Shown here: in pieces, positions 17,827 through 26,257 of the stretch
Layout: each line of letters starts with the position of its first letter
Position numbering within the stretch: the stretch's first letter is position 1
Origin: an uncultured Bacteroidales bacterium
GTDB lineage: Bacteria > Bacteroidota > Bacteroidia > Bacteroidales > Paludibacteraceae
Length of the DNA stretch: 32,128 bases
Reading direction: 5' to 3'
NCBI GenBank assembly: GCA_949282265.1
Contig: CASDOZ010000021.1
Location: forward strand, 1 to 32,128
Notes under the pieces: model-generated
The model's database searches: none
Seen by the model: the letters and a program-made list of their open reading frames with translations, nothing else
What the model was told of the DNA's origin: nothing
Position numbers and translations under genes: made by a program

Positions 17827-17857
17827 TTTGCCATCACAATAAAAAGATGTACTTTTG
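17827..17857 (+). promoter_or_regulatory. Complete Bacteroidetes promoter for the tRNA gene
   Basis: TTTG at 17827-17830 and TACTTTTG at 17850-17857 are separated by 19 bases, an ideal match to the TTTG/TAnnTTTG arrangement. The -7 box lies 18 bases before the mature tRNA 5' end. Confidence 0.85.
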
Positions 17858-17875
17858 CACTCGCAAAACGGGAAT

Positions 17876-17952
17876 GGCGCGATAGCTCAGCTGGTTAGAG
17901 CGCATGATTCATAATCATGAGGTCCCCAGTTCAATCCTGGGTCGCGCTACCA
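17876..17952 (+). tRNA. tRNA-Met (anticodon CAU, elongator type)
   Basis: The 77-base sequence folds into a full cloverleaf: a 7-bp acceptor stem with a G1-U72 wobble, a D arm GCTC...GAGC, an anticodon stem CATGA/TCATG with loop TTCATAA, a T arm CCCAG/CTGGG with TTCAATC, and an encoded CCA end. The anticodon is CAU. The anticodon stem lacks the three G-C pairs of an initiator tRNA, so elongator methionine is most likely. A lysidine-modified isoleucine tRNA shares this anticodon and cannot be completely excluded. Confidence 0.95.
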
Positions 17953-17954
17953 AC

Positions 17955-17984
17955 AAAAAGGCTTCCAAAATGGAAGCCTTTTTT
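17955..17984 (+). terminator. Terminator after the tRNA
   Basis: A 13-bp perfect stem (AAAAAGGCTTCCA with its complement) and 3-base loop ends in six T. It begins 3 bases after the tRNA CCA end. The A and T runs on both sides mean it could act in both directions. Confidence 0.93.
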
Positions 17985-18156
17985 GTGCCCTGCAACAACT
18001 GCACAACAAGTCGGACGAGGATAATTTATACGAATTGTTTCTATGTTTGCACACAAGATTAACACAAACAGCACTTGTTCTCGTCGAATTATGGTTCAAT
18101 TAACTAACTTAACTACTACTCTCCATATAAACAAATACCTGTCGCCATGCAGGACA

Positions 18157-18738
18157 TTATTGCCGTCGTTCCAATTCGTTGCGCAGCAAAATCGCCTTTT
18201 CATATTCTTCGTTACTAACATAACGTTGCAAGGCCGAACGCAAAAAATCCGTATCAAATCTTGATAAATCGCCAGAATCCGCCAGGCAACTCTCCAACGA
18301 ATCCTCCGGAGCCAAAACACGAGTCTTATTTTGCTGTTTCCACAATTGTTCCAACAAATCTTCCACAATGTAAATAGGAGCTCCACAACGCAAAGCCATA
18401 GCTATGGCATCTGAGGGGCGCGCTTGAACCGAAACCATTTCATCAAGTGTCCTGATAAACATTTCAGCCTGAAAAATCCGATCCTGCACATCTGTAATCA
18501 GCACTTTATACAAACGGCCATGAAGCACCTCCAAAATATCCTTCAGCAAATCATGTGTCATTGGACGTGGAATAGCAATATCATCCCGTATCTGGCAAAT
18601 AGCATCCGCCTCAAAACGCCCGATAGTCAACGTAATACAACGAGGCCCGTTCACTTCACAGATATTCAACAAAGCTGTCATGCTCGATTGCACATAAAAC
18701 AACGAACCAACCCGCATCTGCACTTCTTTCCTATCCAT
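18157..18738 (-). CDS. Bifunctional nuclease (BFN/DUF151) domain protein with UVR motif
   Basis: This 193-residue protein has an N-terminal bifunctional nuclease (DUF151) domain, about residues 10-135. It includes the conserved IGRFEADAICQ segment and the RPSDAIAMALRCGAPIYI block. The last 30 residues (LRSALQRYVSNEEYEKAILLRNELERR) form a UvrB/UvrC-type helical hairpin, a protein-interaction element. This two-part layout is common in Bacteroidetes. Plant members were reported to cut both RNA and DNA; the bacterial role is not established. The gene stands alone on the minus strand. A TATCTTTG element lies about 30 bases upstream of its ATG. Confidence 0.85.
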   Translation of the reverse strand: MDRKEVQMRVGSLFYVQSSMTALLNICEVNGPRCITLTIGRFEADAICQIRDDIAIPRPMTHDLLKDILEVLHGRLYKVLITDVQDRIFQAEMFIRTLDEMVSVQARPSDAIAMALRCGAPIYIVEDLLEQLWKQQNKTRVLAPEDSLESCLADSGDLSRFDTDFLRSALQRYVSNEEYEKAILLRNELERRQ

Positions 18739-18765
18739 AAAAAACTATGTGTTATTCATTTCGGA

Positions 18766-18773
18766 CAAAGATA
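18766..18773 (-). promoter_or_regulatory. -7 element before the bifunctional nuclease gene
   Basis: On the minus strand this reads TATCTTTG, an exact TAnnTTTG match, 27 bases before the start codon. The nearest TTTTTG-like upstream element is 25 bases away, longer than usual. Confidence 0.5.
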
Positions 18774-18866
18774 AAAATAAAAGCTGGAATCGAAAAAACA
18801 AAAACACAGCTTCGCGAATCACTGATTCATATTAGCCAGACGGTTATTTTTCCCCATTTTTAGGTA

Positions 18867-18897
18867 TTGACTCCGTCAACATAACGGAATAATTTTG
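18867..18897 (+). promoter_or_regulatory. Promoter for the ICMT-like methyltransferase gene
   Basis: TTG at 18867-18869 and TAATTTTG at 18890-18897 are 20 bases apart, matching the Bacteroidetes arrangement, with the start codon 32 bases further on. Confidence 0.6.
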
Positions 18898-18929
18898 GCA
18901 CAAAAAAAAGTTCAACATCATTCACAACT

Positions 18930-19487
18930 ATGGAAACCACTTTGCATTTTAAATGGCAGAATGCCTACATCTGGATTTTGTTTATGATTATCGTACAATT
19001 TATTGCCCTGTTTCTCGCAAAAGATGCTGGCAAGCGGGCCGTGGATACGTCATGGTACGGGAAAAAGGAAAAAACGCTCATGTTCTGGAATTTCCTTTTT
19101 CAATTTTTGCTGATAGGCGTATCATTTTTTGTCCCGGTGCATTACGGAAGATCTTGGTTGTTCGCGACAGGGACGTTATTGTACATATTGTCTTTTGCCG
19201 GTTTTGTCGCCGCTTTCCATGCCTACGGCACAACTCCTTTAAATGAAACGGTAACACGCGGTGTATATCGCATATCCCGCAATCCGCAATACTTTTTCTA
19301 CAACATGAGTTTGGTTGCGGTGTTCCTGATGACCGGTTGTTCCTTATGGATATTGTTGCCAAGTGCCTTATTTATCATTGCAGCCCATTTGATAATCTTG
19401 TGTGAAGAAAAATATTGCGAACGGACTTATGGCGAAAATTATGTAGGGTACAAAAAACGCACACCGAGATATTTCCTGTTTTTCTGA
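18930..19487 (+). CDS. Integral membrane methyltransferase, ICMT/PEMT-like
   Basis: This 185-residue protein has four to five hydrophobic segments and the C-terminal signature of the isoprenylcysteine carboxyl-methyltransferase / phospholipid methyltransferase family. The signature consists of RGVYRISRNPQYF near residue 110, then EEKYCERTYGENYVGYKKRTPRYF at the end. These segments form the S-adenosylmethionine site at the membrane surface in characterised relatives. The methyl acceptor cannot be predicted; bacterial homologues act on lipids, small molecules or are unassigned. The gene has a plausible promoter of its own and is followed by a soluble methyltransferase gene about 100 bases downstream on the same strand. 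Confidence 0.8.
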   Translation: METTLHFKWQNAYIWILFMIIVQFIALFLAKDAGKRAVDTSWYGKKEKTLMFWNFLFQFLLIGVSFFVPVHYGRSWLFATGTLLYILSFAGFVAAFHAYGTTPLNETVTRGVYRISRNPQYFFYNMSLVAVFLMTGCSLWILLPSALFIIAAHLIILCEEKYCERTYGENYVGYKKRTPRYFLFF

Positions 19488-19584
19488 CAGCAAAATTTTT
19501 AAGCGACAAAATCTAAAAAACATCGGGATGATTTACGGAATAAAATGACAGATTGACCCAAAACATAAAATACCTCTCGAATAT

Positions 19585-20262
19585 ATGACAAAGAAAAATT
19601 TTATCAACCGTTTATTGCAACATACGCAAAACCCGAATGGTTTTTGGGGACGCATGATGCTGCGTGGAATGAATCGAGGGCACGCCCCGCTGGCCACATG
19701 GGGCATGTCACACATAACATGGCAAACCGACTGGCAAGTGCTTGATATCGGCTGCGGAGGCGGTGCAAACATTGCAGAAATGTTGCGGCGCTGCCCGGAA
19801 GGAATGGTTTATGGCGTGGACATATCGGCCGAAAGCCGGAGTTTCTCACGAGAAAAGAACCGGAAAGAGCTGGGACGGCGATGTTTCATCAACGAAGGGC
19901 GCGCCGACAGCCTGCCATTCCCTGATGCCAAATTCGACCTTGTTACGGCTTTCGAGACGGTCTATTTCTGGGGCGACCTTGCTATTGCCTTCCGCGAAAC
20001 GGCACGTGTGCTGAAACCTGGCGGCCTTTTTCTCATCTGCAACGAGATGGCCGACCCCTCGGATACGTTTTGGACAAAGCGGATAGACGGCATGGTTATG
20101 CACTCCGCCGAAGAAATGGAAAAAACCTTGCTTGACAACGGATTTGTCCAAGTTGAATTATTCCCCCGCAAGAAAAATATTTGTCTAATTGCACATAAAC
20201 ATTTGATAAACAACAAACAACAAGGCGATATTAGCTCAGTTAATATATCACAAAAACTATAA
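19585..20262 (+). CDS. Class I SAM-dependent methyltransferase
   Basis: This 225-residue cytosolic protein has the Rossmann methyltransferase fold of the UbiE/Methyltransf_11 type. Motif I is VLDIGCGGGANI (residues 52-63), followed by the acidic GVDIS, the LPFPDAKFDLVTAFETVYFW stretch and the VLKPGGLFLICNE post-motif. The substrate cannot be read from the sequence; relatives act on small molecules and quinones. About 20 C-terminal residues after LIAHKHLI look unstructured. The DNA coding for them contains a short stretch similar to a tRNA D-arm, so the original gene end may have been replaced. No clear promoter is seen in the 97 bases before it, so it may be read together with the membrane methyltransferase. 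Confidence 0.82.
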   Translation: MTKKNFINRLLQHTQNPNGFWGRMMLRGMNRGHAPLATWGMSHITWQTDWQVLDIGCGGGANIAEMLRRCPEGMVYGVDISAESRSFSREKNRKELGRRCFINEGRADSLPFPDAKFDLVTAFETVYFWGDLAIAFRETARVLKPGGLFLICNEMADPSDTFWTKRIDGMVMHSAEEMEKTLLDNGFVQVELFPRKKNICLIAHKHLINNKQQGDISSVNISQKL

Positions 20263-20333
20263 TTTACAAAATCATATAGAAAATATCAATACTCGTATAG
20301 AGTAAACCGTTAGGTTGGCACGAACAAACGCCC

Positions 20334-20341
20334 TACTTTTG
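20334..20341 (+). promoter_or_regulatory. -7 element before the peroxiredoxin gene
   Basis: TACTTTTG matches TAnnTTTG and lies 46 bases before the peroxiredoxin ATG. A TTG at 20315-20317 is slightly too close (16 bases) to be an ideal partner. Confidence 0.5.
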
Positions 20342-20387
20342 TCAACGAAATCAAACCACTAATTATTCATTTATAAAAAGTAAAACT

Positions 20388-21095
20388 ATGGAAACAAATC
20401 AAGTAAACGCAATGCCGAGAATCGGCGACCCGGCTCCGGCCTTCACTGCAAAAACCACACAAGGTGTCATCAACTTCCCGAACGATTATAAAGGCAAATG
20501 GAAAATCCTGTTCAGCCATCCGGCCGACTTCACGCCGGTGTGCACATCCGAATTTATGACCTTCGCCACAATGGCTGACGAATTTGAGGCGCTCAACTGC
20601 CAGCTCGTCGGGCTTTCGGTGGACGGGCTGTACAGCCACATAGCCTGGCTGCGCACCATCCAGGACAAAATCGAATACAAGGGCATGAAAAACGTGGCTG
20701 TCAGATTCCCGCTTATTGAGGACATCACCATGGAAGTGGCAAAACTTTACGGCATGATACAGCCGGGCGAAAGCCAGACATCAGCCGTGCGCGCGGTGTT
20801 CTTTATCGACCCGGAAGACAAAATCCGCACCATACTGTATTACCCGCTCGCCCTGGGGCGCAATTTTGACGAAATCAAGCGTGTGCTTATCGGGTTGCAG
20901 ACGGCCGATAACTTCAGTGTGGCGCTGCCGGCCGACTGGCGTCCGGGCGACGAAGTGATTGTACCCACCGCAGGCTCGTGCGGCGTTGCCAAAGCCCGCA
21001 TGGATGGCGAAGAAGGTCCCATGAAATGCTACGACTGGTTCTTCTGCACCAAGCAACTGAGCAAGGAAGAAGTAGAAAGCAAGTTGGGTAAATAA
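20388..21095 (+). CDS. Prx6-type peroxiredoxin with archaeal-like C-terminal cysteines
   Basis: This 235-residue enzyme reduces hydrogen peroxide and organic peroxides in the cytosol. The peroxidatic cysteine is Cys52 in DFTPVCTSEF, and the conserved arginine is found in the TSAVRAVFFID segment. The Prx6-type C-terminal domain includes LQTADNFSVALPADWRPGDEVIVP. Near the end CYDWFFC (Cys214 and Cys220) has the same spacing as the resolving-cysteine pair of the archaeal thioredoxin peroxidase from Aeropyrum. A three-cysteine mechanism is therefore likely, rather than the one-cysteine mechanism of animal Prx6. The length agrees with that group. It has a promoter-like element and is followed by a hairpin, so it is probably monocistronic. 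Confidence 0.92.
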   Translation: METNQVNAMPRIGDPAPAFTAKTTQGVINFPNDYKGKWKILFSHPADFTPVCTSEFMTFATMADEFEALNCQLVGLSVDGLYSHIAWLRTIQDKIEYKGMKNVAVRFPLIEDITMEVAKLYGMIQPGESQTSAVRAVFFIDPEDKIRTILYYPLALGRNFDEIKRVLIGLQTADNFSVALPADWRPGDEVIVPTAGSCGVAKARMDGEEGPMKCYDWFFCTKQLSKEEVESKLGK

Positions 21096-21121
21096 CCGCA
21101 AACCTTGACAAAAGCCAACAG

Positions 21122-21149
21122 CCCCGTTTCCGTAACCGAGGAAACGGGG
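21122..21149 (+). terminator. Hairpin after the peroxiredoxin gene
   Basis: A perfect 10-bp stem (CCCCGTTTCC at 21122-21131 with 21140-21149) has an 8-base loop. The T tract is weak and displaced, so termination is likely but may be incomplete. Confidence 0.65.
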
Positions 21150-21219
21150 AATGGCATTTTATAACCTAACAAAAACAAGGATTTTTCCAATGCAGGGAAC
21201 AAATCCGGCAGACAAACCT

Positions 21220-21227
21220 TATCTTTG
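21220..21227 (+). promoter_or_regulatory. -7 element before the CDF transporter gene
   Basis: TATCTTTG matches TAnnTTTG, 35 bases before the start codon. No clear upstream TTTG was found. Confidence 0.5.
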
Positions 21228-21262
21228 CAACGGAAAACAATACACGCTAAAATCAACTTGTC

Positions 21263-22165
21263 ATGGAACATCACCATCATCATCACGAGCATCAGGAAAT
21301 AACCGGCTCACTGAATAATATTTTCATTATCAGCATTGTGCTAAACCTGCTTTTCGTGCTGACGGAAGCTATTGTCGGATTCGTTTACAACTCATTGGGA
21401 TTGCTTTCCGATGCCGGCCACAACCTGAGCGATGTGTTCAGCCTGTTGCTGGCTTTGTTCGCGTTCCGCATGTCGCGCCGGCAGGGCAACCGCCATTTCA
21501 CATACGGATACAAGAAAAGCACAGTGCTCGCCTCGTTGGCCAATGCCATTATCCTGCTGGTTGCCGTAGGTGCCATTATCACCGAAAGCGTGTACAAGCT
21601 GCAACATCCGGAACCCGTCTCGGGCGCAGCCGTATCATGGACAGCCGGCGTCGGCATTCTGATTAATGGCCTGACAACATGGCTGCTGATGAAAAACCGC
21701 AAGCACGACCTCAACGTGCGCGGCGCATTCCTGCACATGGCAATGGACACGCTCGTGTCTGTCGGCGTAGTCATTTCTGGCATCATTATCATCTACACCG
21801 GTTTCGTGCTTATCGATACGCTCATCAGCCTGGCCATCGCCGTCATTATCCTGATTTCCACATGGAACTTACTGAAAGAGAGCGTTTTCATGTCGCTCGA
21901 TGCCGTGCCCGCCAGCATCGATATGGACGAAGTGGAACAAGGCATCAGCCGGACGGAAGGCGTGAAAAGCTGGCATCACCTGCACGTGTGGGCCGTCAGC
22001 ACAACGGAGAATGCCGCCACAGTGCATATTGTCATAGAAGATGCCGAAAAAATGGAACACATCAAACACGAACTGAAACATGCGCTTGCCGAAAAAGGCA
22101 TACAGCACAGCACCATAGAATGCGAGCTTGCCGGCACGGAATGCTGCGACAAAGAGTGTTGCTAA
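21263..22165 (+). CDS. Cation diffusion facilitator, probable Zn2+ exporter (CzcD-like)
   Basis: This 300-residue protein is a CDF family proton/metal antiporter of the inner membrane that exports zinc and related divalent ions. The metal site is visible: Asp50, His53 and Asp57 in SDAGHNLSD (second helix) and His158/Asp162 in HMAMD (fifth helix). The HxxxD pair is the zinc-type pattern. The C-terminal cytosolic domain contains WHHLHVW. The N-terminus is unusual in having six consecutive histidines at residues 3-8, and the C-terminus ends CCDKECC. Both are likely metal-sensing or delivery tails. Two decayed fragments of a related gene lie further along the window (26754-26835 and 28177-28265). 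It is convergent with the C10 protease gene. Confidence 0.93.
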   Translation: MEHHHHHHEHQEITGSLNNIFIISIVLNLLFVLTEAIVGFVYNSLGLLSDAGHNLSDVFSLLLALFAFRMSRRQGNRHFTYGYKKSTVLASLANAIILLVAVGAIITESVYKLQHPEPVSGAAVSWTAGVGILINGLTTWLLMKNRKHDLNVRGAFLHMAMDTLVSVGVVISGIIIIYTGFVLIDTLISLAIAVIILISTWNLLKESVFMSLDAVPASIDMDEVEQGISRTEGVKSWHHLHVWAVSTTENAATVHIVIEDAEKMEHIKHELKHALAEKGIQHSTIECELAGTECCDKECC

Positions 22166-22306
22166 AAAAGGAGAAGCACTCAATGTTATAACCTACAAGG
22201 TATCTCCCGTACATTATACATTACAAGACAAAAGGAGACATACCATTCTCAAATTCTAGTACATCTCCTTATTCATATATCTCCCCTCGATATAGAAGAA
22301 AAATAA

Positions 22307-25300
22307 TTATTTCTTCAAGAGCTTAATCGTACGTTTCAATGTTTTTGTTTGTACCACAAGCACGTACGTCCCTTGATTCCAATACGACATATCTATACTA
22401 TATTCATTTGACGCAGGACTATCTTCTTCAAATACTTTTGTACCGGCTAATGTGTACACACTAATACGTTCCAAAACTTCACTACCACGTATTGTAACAA
22501 AATTCTGCACAGGATTTGAATAATAAATACGCAACGACTTTGAATCATCCTCAGTACCTGGTAAACTTGTCAAGCTTTTCTGAACCTCCACATTAGTTAC
22601 ATTACCACCAGTATCGTAATAAAGTAAGGTAGGAGTAAGGTCTTTAACAGTCGCAAATGCAACATAATAATTACCAAGAGCCAAATTACCGACATTTCCT
22701 TCAATGTTCAAAGGCACCGAACCTTTTGCAGGAACGTCTACCTGCTGATAAACGACACTCGGTACTGTTGTTTGGGAATTTACCAAACTTAAAATCGGTC
22801 CTTCTGCATTCTCATTCACTTCAACATATATACCTGTCGTTCCAGAGTCATCAATTGTAATAAAATTATATAATCCGTCAATAACAAGTGCATAACTCAA
22901 CATATATTGTCCCGCAGGCACTGAAGCAGGAATATTCCAGGTATAATCAGATTTAACCTTTTGTCCTTTAGGAACATTCATTGACACAATCTGCTCATGA
23001 TACAAAGAAATTTCACCATCCCACAAAACTACATGCACATCATCATTAAAATCTGCGCCATCGTTCTGTAATGTAAGTTCCATATCATAATCCGTTGTTT
23101 TTACAAACTCTGTCAAAGAAGTAGTTTCTCCCTGAACAACTTTCAGTTCAGGTTCTGTTGGTTCGGGCGTACTGGCGGTAACGGTTATAAACCTCTCCTG
23201 AATCTGCATATTAAGATCTCGGTAAGATGCATTCGGTTCATCTGAATATTTCACCACATAACCGAATTTATAAGTTCCCGGAGCTATTTTATCGGGGACA
23301 TTAAATTTGTAAGGAATAAATGCTTCCTGCCCCTGTTTCAAATTAACAGGAATAGGTTCAAGATGAATCATTCCATATCCGTGTTTCAAAACAGCAAATA
23401 CTTCTCCAGTAAAGTCTGTTCCATGATTAAGTACAGCAAGAGTCATATCATAATCTTTTCCTATTTCACAGGTATTGACATAAACACTTGACTTTTCATC
23501 TACACTCAATACCGGAGTCGTTGACGCATCTGTTATGCCGGTAATACCTTCAACCACCTTATATCCAGTTTCCCAATACATATATTCATCAAACTTTCCT
23601 TCTTCCAATTCTATAACATGTAGCAAAACTGTTGATGCTTTAGGCCATTTACCTTCCAGATTTCCGGTAACACGTACACGTGCCGAATCTCCGGGAGCAA
23701 CAGTTACAGGTCCGTCTGTAAACATAAGACTCATAAGATTTTCCCTTTCCTGATCTATCATTGCAACAGACAATTCCTTTTCAAATAGTTCCTTCCCTGC
23801 ATTATGCACCCAGAAAACGATCTGGAAATCTCCCGTCTCAGGGAAATACGGCTGATAAAAGTTTGCCCAAGGTAAAGACAAATCTTTAAACAAAACAGTA
23901 GGACAAACCAATACTTTGCATTCTGTATCTTCATCCAACTCTACTTTTTCATCAACAAAACTTTTTACCACTACATGCCAATTAAAGAAACCGGGAGACA
24001 TGTTGTTTATTCGCAAATTTACAGGAGTGCTTTCTCCACCGGGCAAATCAACAGAAACTGCCGATGACTCATAATAAACCTGTCCATCATACTCCAGAAC
24101 AAGACTTACCCGACCGGAAAAGTTATTGTTACCTATATTTTCCAACATTACTCTTGCATCAATTCCCTTTTCTACATTAACAGTATCAGGAACTTCGGTT
24201 TGAGCGGAAAGTAAACGCAATTTTGGAGCTTCATTCTGTATAACTTCAATGCCAAAATGTTGTTTACCATTATCAAAAACGACTTCAAGCGGAGTAGAGC
24301 CTAAGTATCCTGCATTATAAACCACACTTAACAGATATTCTCCTGCATTAAGTTTGTTGCCTACATTATCAACTATGTTTACAGTCTGTTTTCCTCCAGA
24401 TGGTATTTCACAGGTAATAGGTGCAGAATAAAATAAAGTCTTGCCATCCAAATCCATGTAGCACAGAGATACAGAACCATTGAACCCGTATTTGCCTGTA
24501 TTCTGCAATGAAGCCGTTACTGTAAAATCACTATACTGACTGATTTCTTGAGGAAAAGCCGATTCCGAATACACGCCGTCCAACTTTATCGTCTGATTCA
24601 AATTATCATCTCCAGGCTTCGCGCCTCCCGAAAGGTAAATTTTATCGCCTTCGACACGAGCCATAACCGATTGCAGGTTCTGAGAAACTTTAACAGGTTG
24701 CCAATTGTAGCCACTGCCATCAACATAATCGGAAAATGCCAACACAAGTTTATATTCACCATCTGCCAGGTCTTCAGGGAAGTTAAAAATCATGTTTTGG
24801 CTTGTGAAAGAATAATAATAATTGCGTTTCAATTCCAAATATCCACTATTCATAGGGACAGAAGCTACCTGCTCGCCCGAACCATTATAAAACAACAGCC
24901 CCAAATTAAAACGTACAGCATCCGAAATCCAATTTTCTGATTCGATTCTTTCTGACTCAAACAAGAGAGAATTACCTTTTGTAACCACATCATTAACAGG
25001 TATCAGACCTGTTGATAAAATCTGCGCTCCATTATCCGGGACACCACCTTCATCTGGCTGAATTCCTGTCAATATTCCCTGATGGAGGTTATAGCCGCCC
25101 TCATATCCTCCGGTACCTTGTCCTTCGGGCTCCAAAGCATGTAACAGGAAATAACCGTCATACGCTCCTGCCCATCCCCAATTGATATGGAAAAAACCAT
25201 TTGCGTCATAACCGTCACAGACAAAAGCATGACCTCCATTATCGGGTGTAGATCCCGCATAATACAAAGGTCTGCCCGCATCCAGTTCGCTACGGACAAG

Positions 25301-26257
25301 TTCTTCCCATTCTTCAGAAGAGCAACCATTTCTATAGTGTAATGCCATTCCACCATCATAACCAAAATACTTGTATAAGGCATTTGGTACATTTACACTA
25401 GGTGTACCACTTACTTTTGAAGTATATTTCATTTCAACGGATACACCACAATGATACATAAGTGTGGCAACTGCGTCTTTTTCTGTTTGTGTAGGGGCTT
25501 TGTCTGGTTGCCAACCTTCGGGCCACCACTCTTCGGGCCACCATTTTTCGGGTTCATTATCACCAAGATCAACTCTTGCCATACCATAAGTAGGCAACAT
25601 ATTGTCCCAATCATAGTTGGCACCGTCAAAATTAACGGTCAATTCCTGTCCTCCTTCACTCCAATAATAAGTATGGGAACCTTTTCCCTGCTTCGGATGC
25701 TTATGATAACGCATAATTTGCGCCATAGCCGTAGCGACACAACCTGTAACACTGTTTTTGCCCTCATATATCGGACACATATTATTGAAAGGTTCACTTT
25801 GATCCCATTTTATCTCTCCTAACAATGGAGCCACCACGCCCGAAGAAGTCTGTCTTAAGTTGGAGGAAGATGCCGTTCCAGAACGTAAAAACCGCATATC
25901 ACCGTATGCACCATTATACAAAGCATCCATTTGATTGGCATACTCGTTCAACCACCATTTCATGTTTGGCGGTATATTATCTATGTCAAACGAGCCATTA
26001 TCGGTATAAACTATAACAAAGCCATTTGATTTACCACGGTTAAAGACATAAAAACGACTGAGTCCATCATTACGTAAAGACACGTAAGCTGTAGTCAACT
26101 CTCCGGCATCCTTAGCAGCAGAACGCAAAGATGGTATAACCCTCGTAAAATTGGCTGCAATCTTTCGAGCTTGCTCTTCATTAACAGAGGCTGCCCATAA
26201 CTGAATGCTACCAACAAACAAAACAAATAAACATAAAAAAATCTTTTTCATAAGCAT
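22307..26257 (-). CDS. C10 family (streptopain-like) cysteine protease with type IX sorting domain
   Basis: This 1316-residue protein is secreted. It has a signal peptide (about 1-22), an inhibitory propeptide starting SVNEEQARKIAANF, and then the C10 peptidase domain related to SpeB of Streptococcus and to PrtT/interpain of Bacteroidales. The catalytic residues are Cys173 in VTGCVATAMAQ and His343 in GGHAFVCDGYD, with the INWGWAG loop at 358-364. Residues of about 420-1240 form a series of CARDB-like beta-sandwich repeats. The last 75 residues (from LRIYYSNPVQNF) are a type IX secretion sorting domain, so the protein should be displayed on or released from the cell surface. An unusual tryptophan-rich insert lies at 238-251. 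The start may be the ATG at 26257 or the one at 26251. Confidence 0.9.
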   Translation of the reverse strand: MLMKKIFLCLFVLFVGSIQLWAASVNEEQARKIAANFTRVIPSLRSAAKDAGELTTAYVSLRNDGLSRFYVFNRGKSNGFVIVYTDNGSFDIDNIPPNMKWWLNEYANQMDALYNGAYGDMRFLRSGTASSSNLRQTSSGVVAPLLGEIKWDQSEPFNNMCPIYEGKNSVTGCVATAMAQIMRYHKHPKQGKGSHTYYWSEGGQELTVNFDGANYDWDNMLPTYGMARVDLGDNEPEKWWPEEWWPEGWQPDKAPTQTEKDAVATLMYHCGVSVEMKYTSKVSGTPSVNVPNALYKYFGYDGGMALHYRNGCSSEEWEELVRSELDAGRPLYYAGSTPDNGGHAFVCDGYDANGFFHINWGWAGAYDGYFLLHALEPEGQGTGGYEGGYNLHQGILTGIQPDEGGVPDNGAQILSTGLIPVNDVVTKGNSLLFESERIESENWISDAVRFNLGLLFYNGSGEQVASVPMNSGYLELKRNYYYSFTSQNMIFNFPEDLADGEYKLVLAFSDYVDGSGYNWQPVKVSQNLQSVMARVEGDKIYLSGGAKPGDDNLNQTIKLDGVYSESAFPQEISQYSDFTVTASLQNTGKYGFNGSVSLCYMDLDGKTLFYSAPITCEIPSGGKQTVNIVDNVGNKLNAGEYLLSVVYNAGYLGSTPLEVVFDNGKQHFGIEVIQNEAPKLRLLSAQTEVPDTVNVEKGIDARVMLENIGNNNFSGRVSLVLEYDGQVYYESSAVSVDLPGGESTPVNLRINNMSPGFFNWHVVVKSFVDEKVELDEDTECKVLVCPTVLFKDLSLPWANFYQPYFPETGDFQIVFWVHNAGKELFEKELSVAMIDQERENLMSLMFTDGPVTVAPGDSARVRVTGNLEGKWPKASTVLLHVIELEEGKFDEYMYWETGYKVVEGITGITDASTTPVLSVDEKSSVYVNTCEIGKDYDMTLAVLNHGTDFTGEVFAVLKHGYGMIHLEPIPVNLKQGQEAFIPYKFNVPDKIAPGTYKFGYVVKYSDEPNASYRDLNMQIQERFITVTASTPEPTEPELKVVQGETTSLTEFVKTTDYDMELTLQNDGADFNDDVHVVLWDGEISLYHEQIVSMNVPKGQKVKSDYTWNIPASVPAGQYMLSYALVIDGLYNFITIDDSGTTGIYVEVNENAEGPILSLVNSQTTVPSVVYQQVDVPAKGSVPLNIEGNVGNLALGNYYVAFATVKDLTPTLLYYDTGGNVTNVEVQKSLTSLPGTEDDSKSLRIYYSNPVQNFVTIRGSEVLERISVYTLAGTKVFEEDSPASNEYSIDMSYWNQGTYVLVVQTKTLKRTIKLLKK

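Noticed and set aside
22232-22270. An AAGGAGA/TCTCCTT inverted repeat between the CDF and protease genes
   Set aside because: The stem is only 7 bp with a 25-base loop, and there is no T run at its end, so I do not call it a terminator.
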